Positions 6,961-13,979 of a stretch of DNA of 17,167 bases are shown piece by piece. Below the pieces are notes generated by a model, which was not told the DNA's origin, searched no databases, and saw only the letters and a list, made by a program, of their open reading frames with translations. The stretch is from JBHIDQ01 sp046760155 (GTDB taxonomy: Bacteria; Chloroflexota; Dehalococcoidia; Dehalococcoidales; RBG-16-60-22). A program made the translations under genes and the position numbers. The stretch spans positions 1 through 17,167 of the forward strand of contig JBHIDQ010000025.1 in the NCBI GenBank assembly GCA_046760155.1, given 5' to 3'. The first letter of the stretch is position 1. Every line of letters starts with the position of its first letter.

Positions 6961-8346
6961 ATGATAAGTTTTGCCACGGTTGTGGAAAAAGCTTTTACTG
7001 GGCCAATCTGTGCGGAGCGCGATTTTGACCTTGAAATCTTTGTGCCCAATTTGCGTAAAGTGATTGAGAAGTATGACATTAAATATGACCCGGAGAATCC
7101 GGTTCCGGCGGATGATGACCTTGCCGATAGGGTATGGGCAGCGGCCATAGAGTTTCTCTGCGAGACGGGGGTCTATTGTCTTGATACAGAGAGGCGAATT
7201 CTCTTCACCAGAGAAGAGATAGAGGGAGCTCTCGAGACCGGACCATTTGGTCGTGTGTTTGGCGAGGGTAAGGATGCCAAAACGATGCCCAGACGTTTTC
7301 CGGAAGATGAAACACCGCCCTTCTGTTCTGGTGGAGGCGGCGGTTGTCCAATCTCTAGCGAATGGATTTTTCTCAATTTCGTGAAGGCCTATGCTGAAGA
7401 CCCTTTTTCCAATGGTATCACGACACCTGCCTTGACCAATGTCGATGGTCAGCAGATTGTGGCTGGCAGTCCTCTGGGAGTGGAGGGTGCCATAAGGAGC
7501 ATTATTCTGACCCGTGAGGCTTTGCGCCGAGCCGGACGCCCTGGAATTCCCATTGTCAACGTGATTGCCACCGGAGTAAAATCTCAGGAACATATTGCCG
7601 CTCACTCGTTTGGAAATCAAAGAATTGATGTCATCGAGGTGGGGACTGTCCATGAGATGAAAATTGACTTTGATTCGCTGAACAAGGTAGCCTATTCACT
7701 TGCCGTAGGGACCTTAATCTTTGCCGAGAATGGCACTATCTTGGGTGGTTTTGCTGGTGGCCCGGCGGGTACCGCGGTGGTCACCGCTGCCTATAATCCC
7801 GTGGACTTGCTTATCCTGCGTGGTGCAGTTCAGCATCCATTCCCCACTCATTTTGAGCTTTCCTCCGCCACCCGGGACGCAATTTGGGCACGTAGCCTAG
7901 CCAATCAAGCGGTTACCCGTAACAGCCCTCTGCCAGTGAGTAATATTGGCTATTCGGCGGCGGGGCCGATGACCAAGATGACTTTCTATGAGTATAGCGC
8001 TTGGGGTATTGGGGCGGTAGTATCCGGAGGTTCCCTCGAAATTGCCTCTCAAACCAAGGGCACGGTTGTGGATCACGGTGGCCCTGTGGAGCCCATCTTC
8101 ATGAACGGAGTAGCGCATGCCGTGGCGGGCATGAGCCGTAAAGAAGCGAATGCAATAGTGAAGGCACTGCTGGAGAAATATGAAGACCAGCTGCCCAATC
8201 CACCCATCGGGAAAAGATATCAAGATTGTTTCGACATGGCGAGCGGGAAACCCAACAAGGAATATCTGGAACTTTACCGTGAAGTCAGGCGAGAAATGAC
8301 CGAGCAGTTTGGTCTGAGAATGTCACTTACCTCACCTTATCTGTGA
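6961..8346 (+). CDS. MtmB-family (monomethylamine-type) corrinoid methyltransferase without pyrrolysine
   Basis: A 461-residue protein, close to the about 458 residues of archaeal MtmB, which moves a methyl group from monomethylamine to a corrinoid protein. MtmB-like blocks seen include ETGVYCLDTERR (68-79), GCPISSEWIF, GSPLGVEGAIRS, RRAGRPG, HEMKIDFDSLNKVA and ILGGFAGG. In methanogen MtmB an in-frame UAG encodes pyrrolysine in the active site; by my alignment the equivalent position here is Ser216 or Phe217 (TCG TTT, 7606-7611). Nearby acidic residues Glu226 and Glu256 appear retained. The reading frame has no internal TAG. Ribosome binding site AGGAGGT (6945-6951) overlaps the stop of the corrinoid gene, indicating an operon. 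The substrate is unknown; a different methylated compound is possible. Confidence 0.85.
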   Translation: MISFATVVEKAFTGPICAERDFDLEIFVPNLRKVIEKYDIKYDPENPVPADDDLADRVWAAAIEFLCETGVYCLDTERRILFTREEIEGALETGPFGRVFGEGKDAKTMPRRFPEDETPPFCSGGGGGCPISSEWIFLNFVKAYAEDPFSNGITTPALTNVDGQQIVAGSPLGVEGAIRSIILTREALRRAGRPGIPIVNVIATGVKSQEHIAAHSFGNQRIDVIEVGTVHEMKIDFDSLNKVAYSLAVGTLIFAENGTILGGFAGGPAGTAVVTAAYNPVDLLILRGAVQHPFPTHFELSSATRDAIWARSLANQAVTRNSPLPVSNIGYSAAGPMTKMTFYEYSAWGIGAVVSGGSLEIASQTKGTVVDHGGPVEPIFMNGVAHAVAGMSRKEANAIVKALLEKYEDQLPNPPIGKRYQDCFDMASGKPNKEYLELYREVRREMTEQFGLRMSLTSPYL

Positions 8347-8376
8347 TGTGCTTGCTAAATGTTGACTGCTAAAAAC

Positions 8377-9444
8377 TTATGCTTGTGGTGCGATAAAGGT
8401 CAGCATTCGTTTCGGGTTTTCCACGGTGATGGTATTGATAACTTCTTCAGACATACCCTTGGCACGCATCCAGGGGATAACGTTTTCCGGGATGTGGGCG
8501 TAGCCCGATCCTCCGTAGTCAACCAATCTGTGTTTCATACAGATGTCGGTGGAAATAAGTATTTGGTTCAGATAGCCCTTATCAATGAGCCGAATGATGT
8601 AGTTCACCCGCGTGGCATCGTTGGGGATATCAAAGACGCCATAACGCCGAGGATAGTAGCCTTCCCAGGAGAAACAATCGAACTCAAGGTAGCATCCGGT
8701 CTTGGCCATTTCCACCATAGATTCAAAGGAATAGGCGGTGCGGTCCATATGATCCAGAACCACCCGGCTGAGGTCAGCACCGGCCTTATCTATTATTTCA
8801 AGGATTTGCAGAGGCGACTCCTCGAGGCGCCCGGGGTGGATGTTCAAGGCAGCGCCGGTGGCCTGCTGTGCCCGAACGGCAGCCCGCAGCGACTTTATCT
8901 CTATGTCATCTAGGGGCCATGAGTCAGCCCCAATCTCGCCAATTATCCCGGCACAGATACCGTCAGTGCCCACCAATACGTCGTTGACAATCTCCGCAAA
9001 GATTTCGTCCTCACTTTTCTTCTTAAGTACTTCGGCGCAGCCCGAATCCATGGTGTAGTATCCTGACCCCATGACAATATGTAGCCCCGTTGCTCTCGAA
9101 ATGCGGACCAAAGCATGAGGGTCACGCCCGATTCCCCAGTTGGTCAGGTCAACCACGCTTTCACCACCGGCGATCTTGAAGCGGGAGACCTCCTTAATTG
9201 CCAGTTCCTCATGATCAAGTATCAAGTTGTCCCTGTTCTCGAAAAGGTGGTAGCGGAGCCAGCCCATCATGTCGAAAGAAACCGGTTTTTCGGCCATTAC
9301 TCTAGCACTCACACTCTGGTCTGGTAATTGAAATCGGACGGTCAAATCGAGGAGCAGGTGTTCATGAGGCAGGGTAAATCCTAGCTCATCACCATCAATT
9401 GGTCCCAGTACCGTCTGCACTTTACCGGCAAGTTTTTTCTCCAT
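8377..9444 (-). CDS. Phosphotriesterase-family amidohydrolase (possible lactonase/esterase)
   Basis: A 355-residue TIM-barrel metal hydrolase of the phosphotriesterase family. Metal ligands are visible in order: His27 and His29 in TLPHEH, Glu170 in IIGEIG, His203 in NIHPG, His232 in VVLDHMD and Asp300 in ISTDIC. Glu occupies the position of the carboxylated Lys of true phosphotriesterases, as in the phosphotriesterase homology proteins. Members of this family include lactonases and other hydrolases, so organophosphate hydrolysis is not implied. AAGGAGGAA lies just before ATG 9444. It follows the DapA-like gene by 35 bases on the same strand, so the two are probably cotranscribed, and it converges on the MtmB-like gene with only 30 bases between them. 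Confidence 0.88.
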   Translation of the reverse strand: MEKKLAGKVQTVLGPIDGDELGFTLPHEHLLLDLTVRFQLPDQSVSARVMAEKPVSFDMMGWLRYHLFENRDNLILDHEELAIKEVSRFKIAGGESVVDLTNWGIGRDPHALVRISRATGLHIVMGSGYYTMDSGCAEVLKKKSEDEIFAEIVNDVLVGTDGICAGIIGEIGADSWPLDDIEIKSLRAAVRAQQATGAALNIHPGRLEESPLQILEIIDKAGADLSRVVLDHMDRTAYSFESMVEMAKTGCYLEFDCFSWEGYYPRRYGVFDIPNDATRVNYIIRLIDKGYLNQILISTDICMKHRLVDYGGSGYAHIPENVIPWMRAKGMSEEVINTITVENPKRMLTFIAPQA

Positions 9445-9479
9445 AGTTCCTCCTTATACTTCGCTTCCCCCCATTAATG

Positions 9480-10373
9480 TTAGCCTAAATTGGCTATTTT
9501 CAGTGCTTCCCGTATGGCAGCTTTTTCCGGCGCACTAACTGGCATTATTGGCGCTCTGGCTAGACCAGCTGGTCTGCCCAGCATCATTACCGCCTCTTTT
9601 AGCGGTGCCGGGAAATTCTGGGGGACACTTATGGCGCGCGATATTGGCAGCAACTGGTAATACAACTTCTGCGCCTTGTCCATTTCCTTTTGCTGGACAG
9701 CCTGATACATATCGACCACCATACGAGGCGCAATATTGCAAAGCGCCAAGATTGCCCCGTGACAGCCCAAGGCAAAACAGGGAAGGGTAACGTCATCACC
9801 ACCGGTAAGCACCGTTATCTTATCCCCAACCAATCGCATCACCTCGCCGAAGTAACTTAGGTTACCACTGCTGTCCTTCAAGGCCACGACATTATCGATT
9901 TCAACTAGTCTTTCTAGGGTATGAAGCCCAATCTCTACATTGGTGTGCGGTGGAATATTGTAGAGCACGATGGGAATATCTACTGCCTCAGCGATGTTGG
10001 CGTAGTGCCGGTACAAGCCTTCTTGGGTGGGAATTTCGTAAAATGGGGTCACGATCATTACCGAATCGGCACCAGCGCTCTTCGCTTCTTTGGTCTGTTC
10101 AATTACCTCTCTGGTAGTCGGCGCACCGGTACCAACCATCACCGGAACTCTACCATTAGCCGCTCTCACCGTGGTCTCGGTTACTTTGATACGTTCTTCT
10201 TTGATCAGTGCGGCGGCCTCTCCGGTACTGCCCAGACACATTATTTCGTTTACACCATTCTCAATAAAAAATTCGACTGTTTCTCTGATGCCATTAATGT
10301 CTAGCTCTCCCTTTTCAGTAAAGGGAGTCAACATCGCCGGAATAATACCCTCAATTTTTACCTTTTTCCCCAT
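9480..10373 (-). CDS. DapA/N-acetylneuraminate lyase superfamily aldolase
   Basis: A 297-residue class I aldolase of the dihydrodipicolinate synthase superfamily, which forms a Schiff base with pyruvate or a 2-oxo acid. Visible features: GSTGEAAAL with Thr50, TPFYEIPTQEG with Tyr112, LYNIPPHTNV with Tyr138, and ALKDSSG with Schiff-base Lys166. The Arg that holds the aspartate-semialdehyde carboxylate in true DapA (YNxPxRT) is His143 here, so the protein may not be a lysine-pathway enzyme; hydratase-aldolase or sugar-acid aldolase activity is as likely. GGAGGAAAGAGACA precedes ATG 10373. It is the first gene of a minus-strand pair with the phosphotriesterase-family hydrolase. Confidence 0.9.
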   Translation of the reverse strand: MGKKVKIEGIIPAMLTPFTEKGELDINGIRETVEFFIENGVNEIMCLGSTGEAAALIKEERIKVTETTVRAANGRVPVMVGTGAPTTREVIEQTKEAKSAGADSVMIVTPFYEIPTQEGLYRHYANIAEAVDIPIVLYNIPPHTNVEIGLHTLERLVEIDNVVALKDSSGNLSYFGEVMRLVGDKITVLTGGDDVTLPCFALGCHGAILALCNIAPRMVVDMYQAVQQKEMDKAQKLYYQLLPISRAISVPQNFPAPLKEAVMMLGRPAGLARAPIMPVSAPEKAAIREALKIANLG

Positions 10374-10531
10374 TGTCTCTTTCCTCCTTTATTAATAGAA
10401 TAAGTTTTTACATCCATTAAGATTTTGATTTATCCTCTGAAACCCGTTTGGAAAACTCTGGCTCAAAGTCTAATTATTATATCATTTTTTTCAATTCTCC
10501 TCATTTATGGGCTGCTATTGACGGGAAAGGA

Positions 10532-10540
10532 TGGTATAAT
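10532..10540 (+). promoter_or_regulatory. Extended -10 promoter for alpha/beta hydrolase
   Basis: TGGTATAAT matches the extended -10 consensus TGnTATAAT perfectly. No -35 box stands at a proper distance, as expected for extended -10 promoters. Transcription would start near 10547, which excludes an in-frame TTG at 10448 and supports a start at 10571. Confidence 0.5.
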
Positions 10541-10570
10541 ACTCAAAATATCAAAGTAGTGAGGCGTGTT

Positions 10571-11398
10571 TTGCCAAACATCTTGGCAAACAACATACGT
10601 ATCTACTATGAGGAACGTGGCGCTAGCCCGGCGATGGTCTGGGCGCATGGGCTGGGTCAAACTTGGCATGGTTGGGATGGGGTGATGACCTTCTTTCAGG
10701 ACCGCTTCCAGGTTATCGCTTATGATGCCCGGGGCCACGGATGTTCCGAGATTCCAGACCGACCGGAAGCCTACTCCCAGGACATCATGGTGCAGGACAT
10801 GCGGGGTTTGATGGATGCTCTGGGCATCACTCGGGCCATTGTAGGCGGCCATTCTATGGGCGCCAACGTGGCGCTTAACTTTGCCCTTAAATATCCGGAG
10901 CGGTGTCTCGGTCTTATCCCGGTGGGCATCGGGTCCGGTTCCTCGGACCCACAGTGGTGGCAGGAATTTTGGGGCAAACTGGCGGACTTGGCCGAACAGC
11001 AGGGGACGGCCGCCTACCTGAAGGAAATGAAAAAGATACCGGCGTGGGACAGTGCCTTTACCCACCCACAGATAGGTAAGCAGATTACCCAGACGGAACT
11101 TGATAACTCACCGAAGGCGATAGCCTATACCATCCGGGGGATTCAGAGAAAGCGCCCCAGCATCTTTCAGTTGCAACCCAGACTGGAAAAGTTGCCGGTG
11201 GCCACGCTGGTGGTGCTGAGTGAAGGGGATACTCCGGTGGTGGAGTGCTCCCGTTTTATGGCTGAGCACATCCCCCAGGCGATATTGGAGATTATTCCAG
11301 CGAAGAGCCACTGGACCTTCACCGAAGCGCCGGAGAGATTCCTGCCGGTTGTAGATCGATTTGTCAGCCGGCTGATGGCGGGAAAACCAGCCGACTAG
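10571..11398 (+). CDS. Alpha/beta hydrolase
   Basis: A 275-residue alpha/beta-fold hydrolase, probably cytoplasmic, of unknown substrate. Family features: oxyanion-hole region WAHGLGQ (about 24-30), DARGHGCSE (52-60), nucleophile elbow GGHSMG with Ser95, acid Asp220 in LSEGDTPVV and catalytic His247 in AKSHWTF. The start is an unusual TTG at 10571, chosen because GAGG lies six bases upstream, the promoter lies just before it, and the product then begins MPNILANNIRIYYEE, the normal beginning of this family. A GTG at 10559 is the alternative. The gene stands alone, divergent from the DapA-like/hydrolase pair and 82 bases upstream of the aldo/keto reductase gene. Confidence 0.88.
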   Translation: MPNILANNIRIYYEERGASPAMVWAHGLGQTWHGWDGVMTFFQDRFQVIAYDARGHGCSEIPDRPEAYSQDIMVQDMRGLMDALGITRAIVGGHSMGANVALNFALKYPERCLGLIPVGIGSGSSDPQWWQEFWGKLADLAEQQGTAAYLKEMKKIPAWDSAFTHPQIGKQITQTELDNSPKAIAYTIRGIQRKRPSIFQLQPRLEKLPVATLVVLSEGDTPVVECSRFMAEHIPQAILEIIPAKSHWTFTEAPERFLPVVDRFVSRLMAGKPAD

Positions 11399-11457
11399 AC
11401 ATCGTCAGCTAATTCGTTAATAGCTATGTTAGAGGAAAGATTCGTTTTAAGTTTGCT

Positions 11458-11466
11458 TGGTAATAT
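11458..11466 (+). promoter_or_regulatory. Possible extended -10 promoter for reductase/methyltransferase operon
   Basis: TGGTAATAT resembles the extended -10 consensus TGnTATAAT with two mismatches, 14 bases before ATG 11481. No good -35 box was found. Weak call. Confidence 0.25.
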
Positions 11467-11480
11467 ATAAAGGTGGTTTG

Positions 11481-12629
11481 ATGATGAGGTATCGAAAACT
11501 GGGTAGAACTGGCGTTAGGGTCGGTATTGTGGGCTTGGGGACGGAATATCTTGAGCCGGCCTCAAAGGCTACGGTTACTTCAGTAGTTCATGCTGCTCTA
11601 GATGGCGGCGTCAATTATATCGATTTGTTTATGGCTTCCCCCGGTGTCCGTGATAATTTTGGTGTCGCTTTGCAAAATAAAAGACATCAGGTTATGATTG
11701 CCGGTCATTTAGGCTCTGTATTACGAGATGGCCAGTACTGCCGGTCGAGAGACAAAGCGGAGTCTGCAAAATTCTTTGAGGACCTTCTCACCAGACTCAG
11801 GACAGATTATATTGATGCCCTTATGCTCCACTTTGTTGAGGAACCTGAAGATTATGAAACGGTTTTTCATCCCGAAGGACTTCTGGGGTTAGCCCAAAAA
11901 TTTAAAAAAGAAGGCAAAGCCCGCTTTATTGGGGTGAGTAGTCATAGCGTGCCCGTGGCGTTGCGGATGGTAAACAGCGGGCATATCGATGTCCTTATGT
12001 TTCCCATAAATCCTGCCTTTGACACTTTGCCCGGCGATATGACTGTGGAAGGCTCTCTTAAGGAAATCTTATACCATCATTCCGATGCCATCGGTAAAGA
12101 GTCTACGCTGGCACGGGAGGTGTTGTATCATGCCTGTGCCATTCAGAATGTCGGACTTGTGGCCATGAAACCATATGCCGCTGGGGTGCTTTTTCGTGAC
12201 AATCCCACTTCAATAGTGTTGACGCCGGCTCAATGTCTTAATTATGTCCTTTCCCAGCCGGCGGTCTGTACCGTGGTACCGGGGTGTAAAAACCTGGCTG
12301 AGATGAACGCTGCGTTGGCTTTTTTGGAAGCTACGGAAGAGGAAAAGGACTTTAGCGCTATTAATGCCAACGCCATGTGGAAACTGAAAGGAAGCTGCCT
12401 GTATTGTAACCATTGTTTACCGTGCCCGGTAGGCATTGATATTGGAACCACGACGCGAATAACTGATACCGCCGGGTATGAGATTAATGATAATATTGTC
12501 TCCGAATATGAAGCACTTTCAGTCAAGGCTTCTGCCTGCACTGAGTGCGGTGTCTGTATGGAACGCTGTCCGTTTGGTGTCGATGTAATCGACAATATGA
12601 ACCGGGCGATGGACATATTTGGTTCGTAG
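11481..12629 (+). CDS. Aldo/keto reductase homologue with C-terminal 2[4Fe-4S] ferredoxin-like domain
   Basis: A 382-residue protein: an aldo/keto reductase barrel (about 1-290) followed by a ferredoxin-like tail. The tail has CLYCNHCLPCP (Cys306, 309, 312, 315) and CTECGVCMERCP (Cys353, 356, 359, 363), enough for two [4Fe-4S] clusters. In the barrel Asp48 (NYIDLF) and His117 (ALMLHF) are in place, but the catalytic Tyr (expected near Ser53) is missing and the Lys position is His76 (MIAGHLG). The normal NADPH carbonyl reduction mechanism is therefore doubtful; another redox or electron-transfer role is likely. AAAGGTGG (11469-11476) precedes ATG 11481; ATG 11484 is equally possible. It is followed 19 bases later by a methyltransferase gene in the same direction. 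Confidence 0.87.
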   Translation: MMRYRKLGRTGVRVGIVGLGTEYLEPASKATVTSVVHAALDGGVNYIDLFMASPGVRDNFGVALQNKRHQVMIAGHLGSVLRDGQYCRSRDKAESAKFFEDLLTRLRTDYIDALMLHFVEEPEDYETVFHPEGLLGLAQKFKKEGKARFIGVSSHSVPVALRMVNSGHIDVLMFPINPAFDTLPGDMTVEGSLKEILYHHSDAIGKESTLAREVLYHACAIQNVGLVAMKPYAAGVLFRDNPTSIVLTPAQCLNYVLSQPAVCTVVPGCKNLAEMNAALAFLEATEEEKDFSAINANAMWKLKGSCLYCNHCLPCPVGIDIGTTTRITDTAGYEINDNIVSEYEALSVKASACTECGVCMERCPFGVDVIDNMNRAMDIFGS

Positions 12630-12648
12630 GATTACCAAGGAGGTCATT

Positions 12649-13272
12649 GTGAAAAAGCAGAGTCGAATTGAGTGGCTTTTTTCTTCCCGTAACAAGGAAG
12701 AATTGGCCGAGCGGTACGCTCAATGGGCAAAAGACTATGACACTGAGCTCGAGCAGGATTTTGAGTGGCGCGGTCCCCAGCGCACTGCCGAACTCTTTGT
12801 TCGGTATGTTCCCCAGGAGGCGAGGATTCTGGACGCTGGAGCCGGTACTGGCCTGATGGGTGAGCTTTTGCTCAAATTAGGTTACCATAACTTAGTGGCG
12901 ATGGATCTATCTGAAGCCATGCTTGCAGAAGCCCGTAAAAAGAACGTTTACCGGGAATTCCATCAGATGGTGATGGGGGAGCCGTTAGCTTTTGCCACCG
13001 ACTCCTTTGAGGCGGTGGTGAGCACCGGTGTCCTTACCGTGGGACACGCGCCCGCCAGCTCCTTCGACGAGTTGGTTCGCATCACTAGGCCGGGTGGACA
13101 TATCCTTTTCACTTTGCGCACCGACGTATATCAGGACAGAGGGTTCAAGGAAAAGCAAACTGCTCTGGAGTCAGAAGAAAAGTGGAAGCTTGTGGAAGTA
13201 AGTGAGAAGACCCCGCTGCTTCTCAAGGAGCCTGACGTATTCCATCAGATCTGGGTATACCAGGTTATCTGA
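12649..13272 (+). CDS. Class I SAM-dependent methyltransferase
   Basis: A 207-residue methyltransferase. Motif I is LDAGAGTGLMG (62-68 for the DAGAGTG core), the acidic residue binding the SAM ribose is Asp86 in VAMDLSEAML, and the post-motif region VVSTGVLTVGH and ITRPGGHILFTLR complete the Rossmann fold. The N-terminal pattern RYAQWAKDYDTEL resembles the METTL27 (WBSCR27)-like group. The methyl acceptor is not deducible; small molecules are common for this type. The start is GTG 12649, with a strong AAGGAGGT at 12637-12644. It forms a likely operon with the preceding ferredoxin-tailed reductase. Confidence 0.87.
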   Translation: MKKQSRIEWLFSSRNKEELAERYAQWAKDYDTELEQDFEWRGPQRTAELFVRYVPQEARILDAGAGTGLMGELLLKLGYHNLVAMDLSEAMLAEARKKNVYREFHQMVMGEPLAFATDSFEAVVSTGVLTVGHAPASSFDELVRITRPGGHILFTLRTDVYQDRGFKEKQTALESEEKWKLVEVSEKTPLLLKEPDVFHQIWVYQVI

Positions 13273-13303
13273 GCTTGAAAAGAGAAGACTTTTTAGTCTT
13301 TGT

Positions 13304-13813
13304 CTATGTCAGGTCTCTCAGGAACTTCTTGGAGAACCGATGTGCCAGAGATAGCACGATGCTGCTGGTTAAAACGGCAATCATGACGCTCGGTGAAAAA
13401 CCAGTGATGGCAACTCCCAGAGCAGTTCCACCGGCGGGCGGATGTTCCGCATCCAGAGCTACCATTAGGAAGATGGCAATCCCAACCGCCAGCGAGTACA
13501 CAATAATCGAGATGGAGACTGATGGCTGTGGAATCAGTGCACACAAGGAACCGGAAAGAAGGCCAATGAGGTGACCGCCAATAACTCTTCTCGGTGCTGC
13601 GGTGATGTTTCTGGGCATGGTGAAGACGATAAAAGCGGTGGAGCCAATTGAGGCGATTACCACCACGTGTTCCATATTTAGTAATAAGAGTACGATAAAT
13701 AAAACAACCGTCGCCAGAAAACTTTGATAGAGGTAGTTCTTCCATAGCCTGCCGAATCCTTTACGGATTCGATATAACCTTCGTTGTATTGATGCCCAAA
13801 GATTAAAATGCAT
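13304..13813 (-). CDS. HPP family integral membrane protein
   Basis: A 169-residue membrane protein of the HPP family with about four predicted helices: YQSFLATVVLFIVLLLL, HVVVIASIGSTAFIVF, VIGGHLIGLLSGSLCALI and IIVYSLAVGIAIFLMVA, plus a hydrophobic C-terminal part. The family motif is LDAEHPPAGGTALG. HPP proteins are thought to be small transporters, some linked to nitrite movement, but this member has no context confirming that. ATG 13813 is chosen because GAGGTGA lies eight bases upstream; the in-frame ATG at 13837 has a TATAAT only seven bases before it and no ribosome binding site. It diverges from the isocitrate dehydrogenase-family gene. Confidence 0.85.
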   Translation of the reverse strand: MHFNLWASIQRRLYRIRKGFGRLWKNYLYQSFLATVVLFIVLLLLNMEHVVVIASIGSTAFIVFTMPRNITAAPRRVIGGHLIGLLSGSLCALIPQPSVSISIIVYSLAVGIAIFLMVALDAEHPPAGGTALGVAITGFSPSVMIAVLTSSIVLSLAHRFSKKFLRDLT

Positions 13814-13844
13814 TTGGCAGCTCACCTCATTTCTCATTAGCTAG

Positions 13845-13850
13845 ATTATA
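13845..13850 (-). promoter_or_regulatory. -10 box for HPP gene
   Basis: A perfect TATAAT on the minus strand about 31 bases upstream of the HPP ATG at 13813. No convincing -35 box is present at 16-18 bases, so an activator may be needed or the call may be wrong. Confidence 0.35.
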
Positions 13851-13916
13851 ATACCTTCAAACCGCATATGTATAGCTATTTAGATTTGATTAAGTAGGCA
13901 GAAGAAAGGCATATGT

Positions 13917-13931
13917 GTTACACTATGTAAC
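13917..13931. promoter_or_regulatory. Perfect palindrome GTTACAnnnTGTAAC in divergent region
   Basis: GTTACACTATGTAAC has six-base perfect arms and a three-base centre, placed between the HPP gene and the dehydrogenase gene. It has the look of an operator for a dimeric regulator such as a GntR- or TetR-like protein. A direct repeat GCATATGTRT lies at 13864-13873 and 13909-13918, 45 bases apart. Confidence 0.45.
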
Positions 13932-13979
13932 GGTAAGCTCAAGAAAGACCGAAACTAAGTACAGGAGAGGAAACATTAT

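Noticed and set aside
6853..7653. Long minus-strand open frame of 266 codons
   Set aside because: It lies antisense to the well-supported corrinoid and MtmB-like genes, shows no recognisable protein family and no ribosome binding site.
6961..8346. Read-through pyrrolysine codon in the methyltransferase
   Set aside because: The frame is open without any TAG until the TGA at its end; the usual pyrrolysine region is encoded by sense codons.
8359..8913. Plus-strand open frame of 184 codons
   Set aside because: Antisense shadow of the phosphotriesterase-family gene, whose metal ligands are all visible on the other strand.
10518..10540. TTGACG plus TATAAT as a full SigA promoter
   Set aside because: The spacing is only 11 bases, too short; the extended -10 reading is preferred.
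10448..10570. Upstream extension of the alpha/beta hydrolase from TTG 10448
   Set aside because: It lies upstream of the extended -10 promoter, adds 41 residues unlike the family and has no ribosome binding site.
13293..13745. Second minus-strand open frame of 150 codons overlapping the HPP gene
   Set aside because: Different frame from the HPP protein, without membrane segments or family motifs; the HPP frame carries the family motif.
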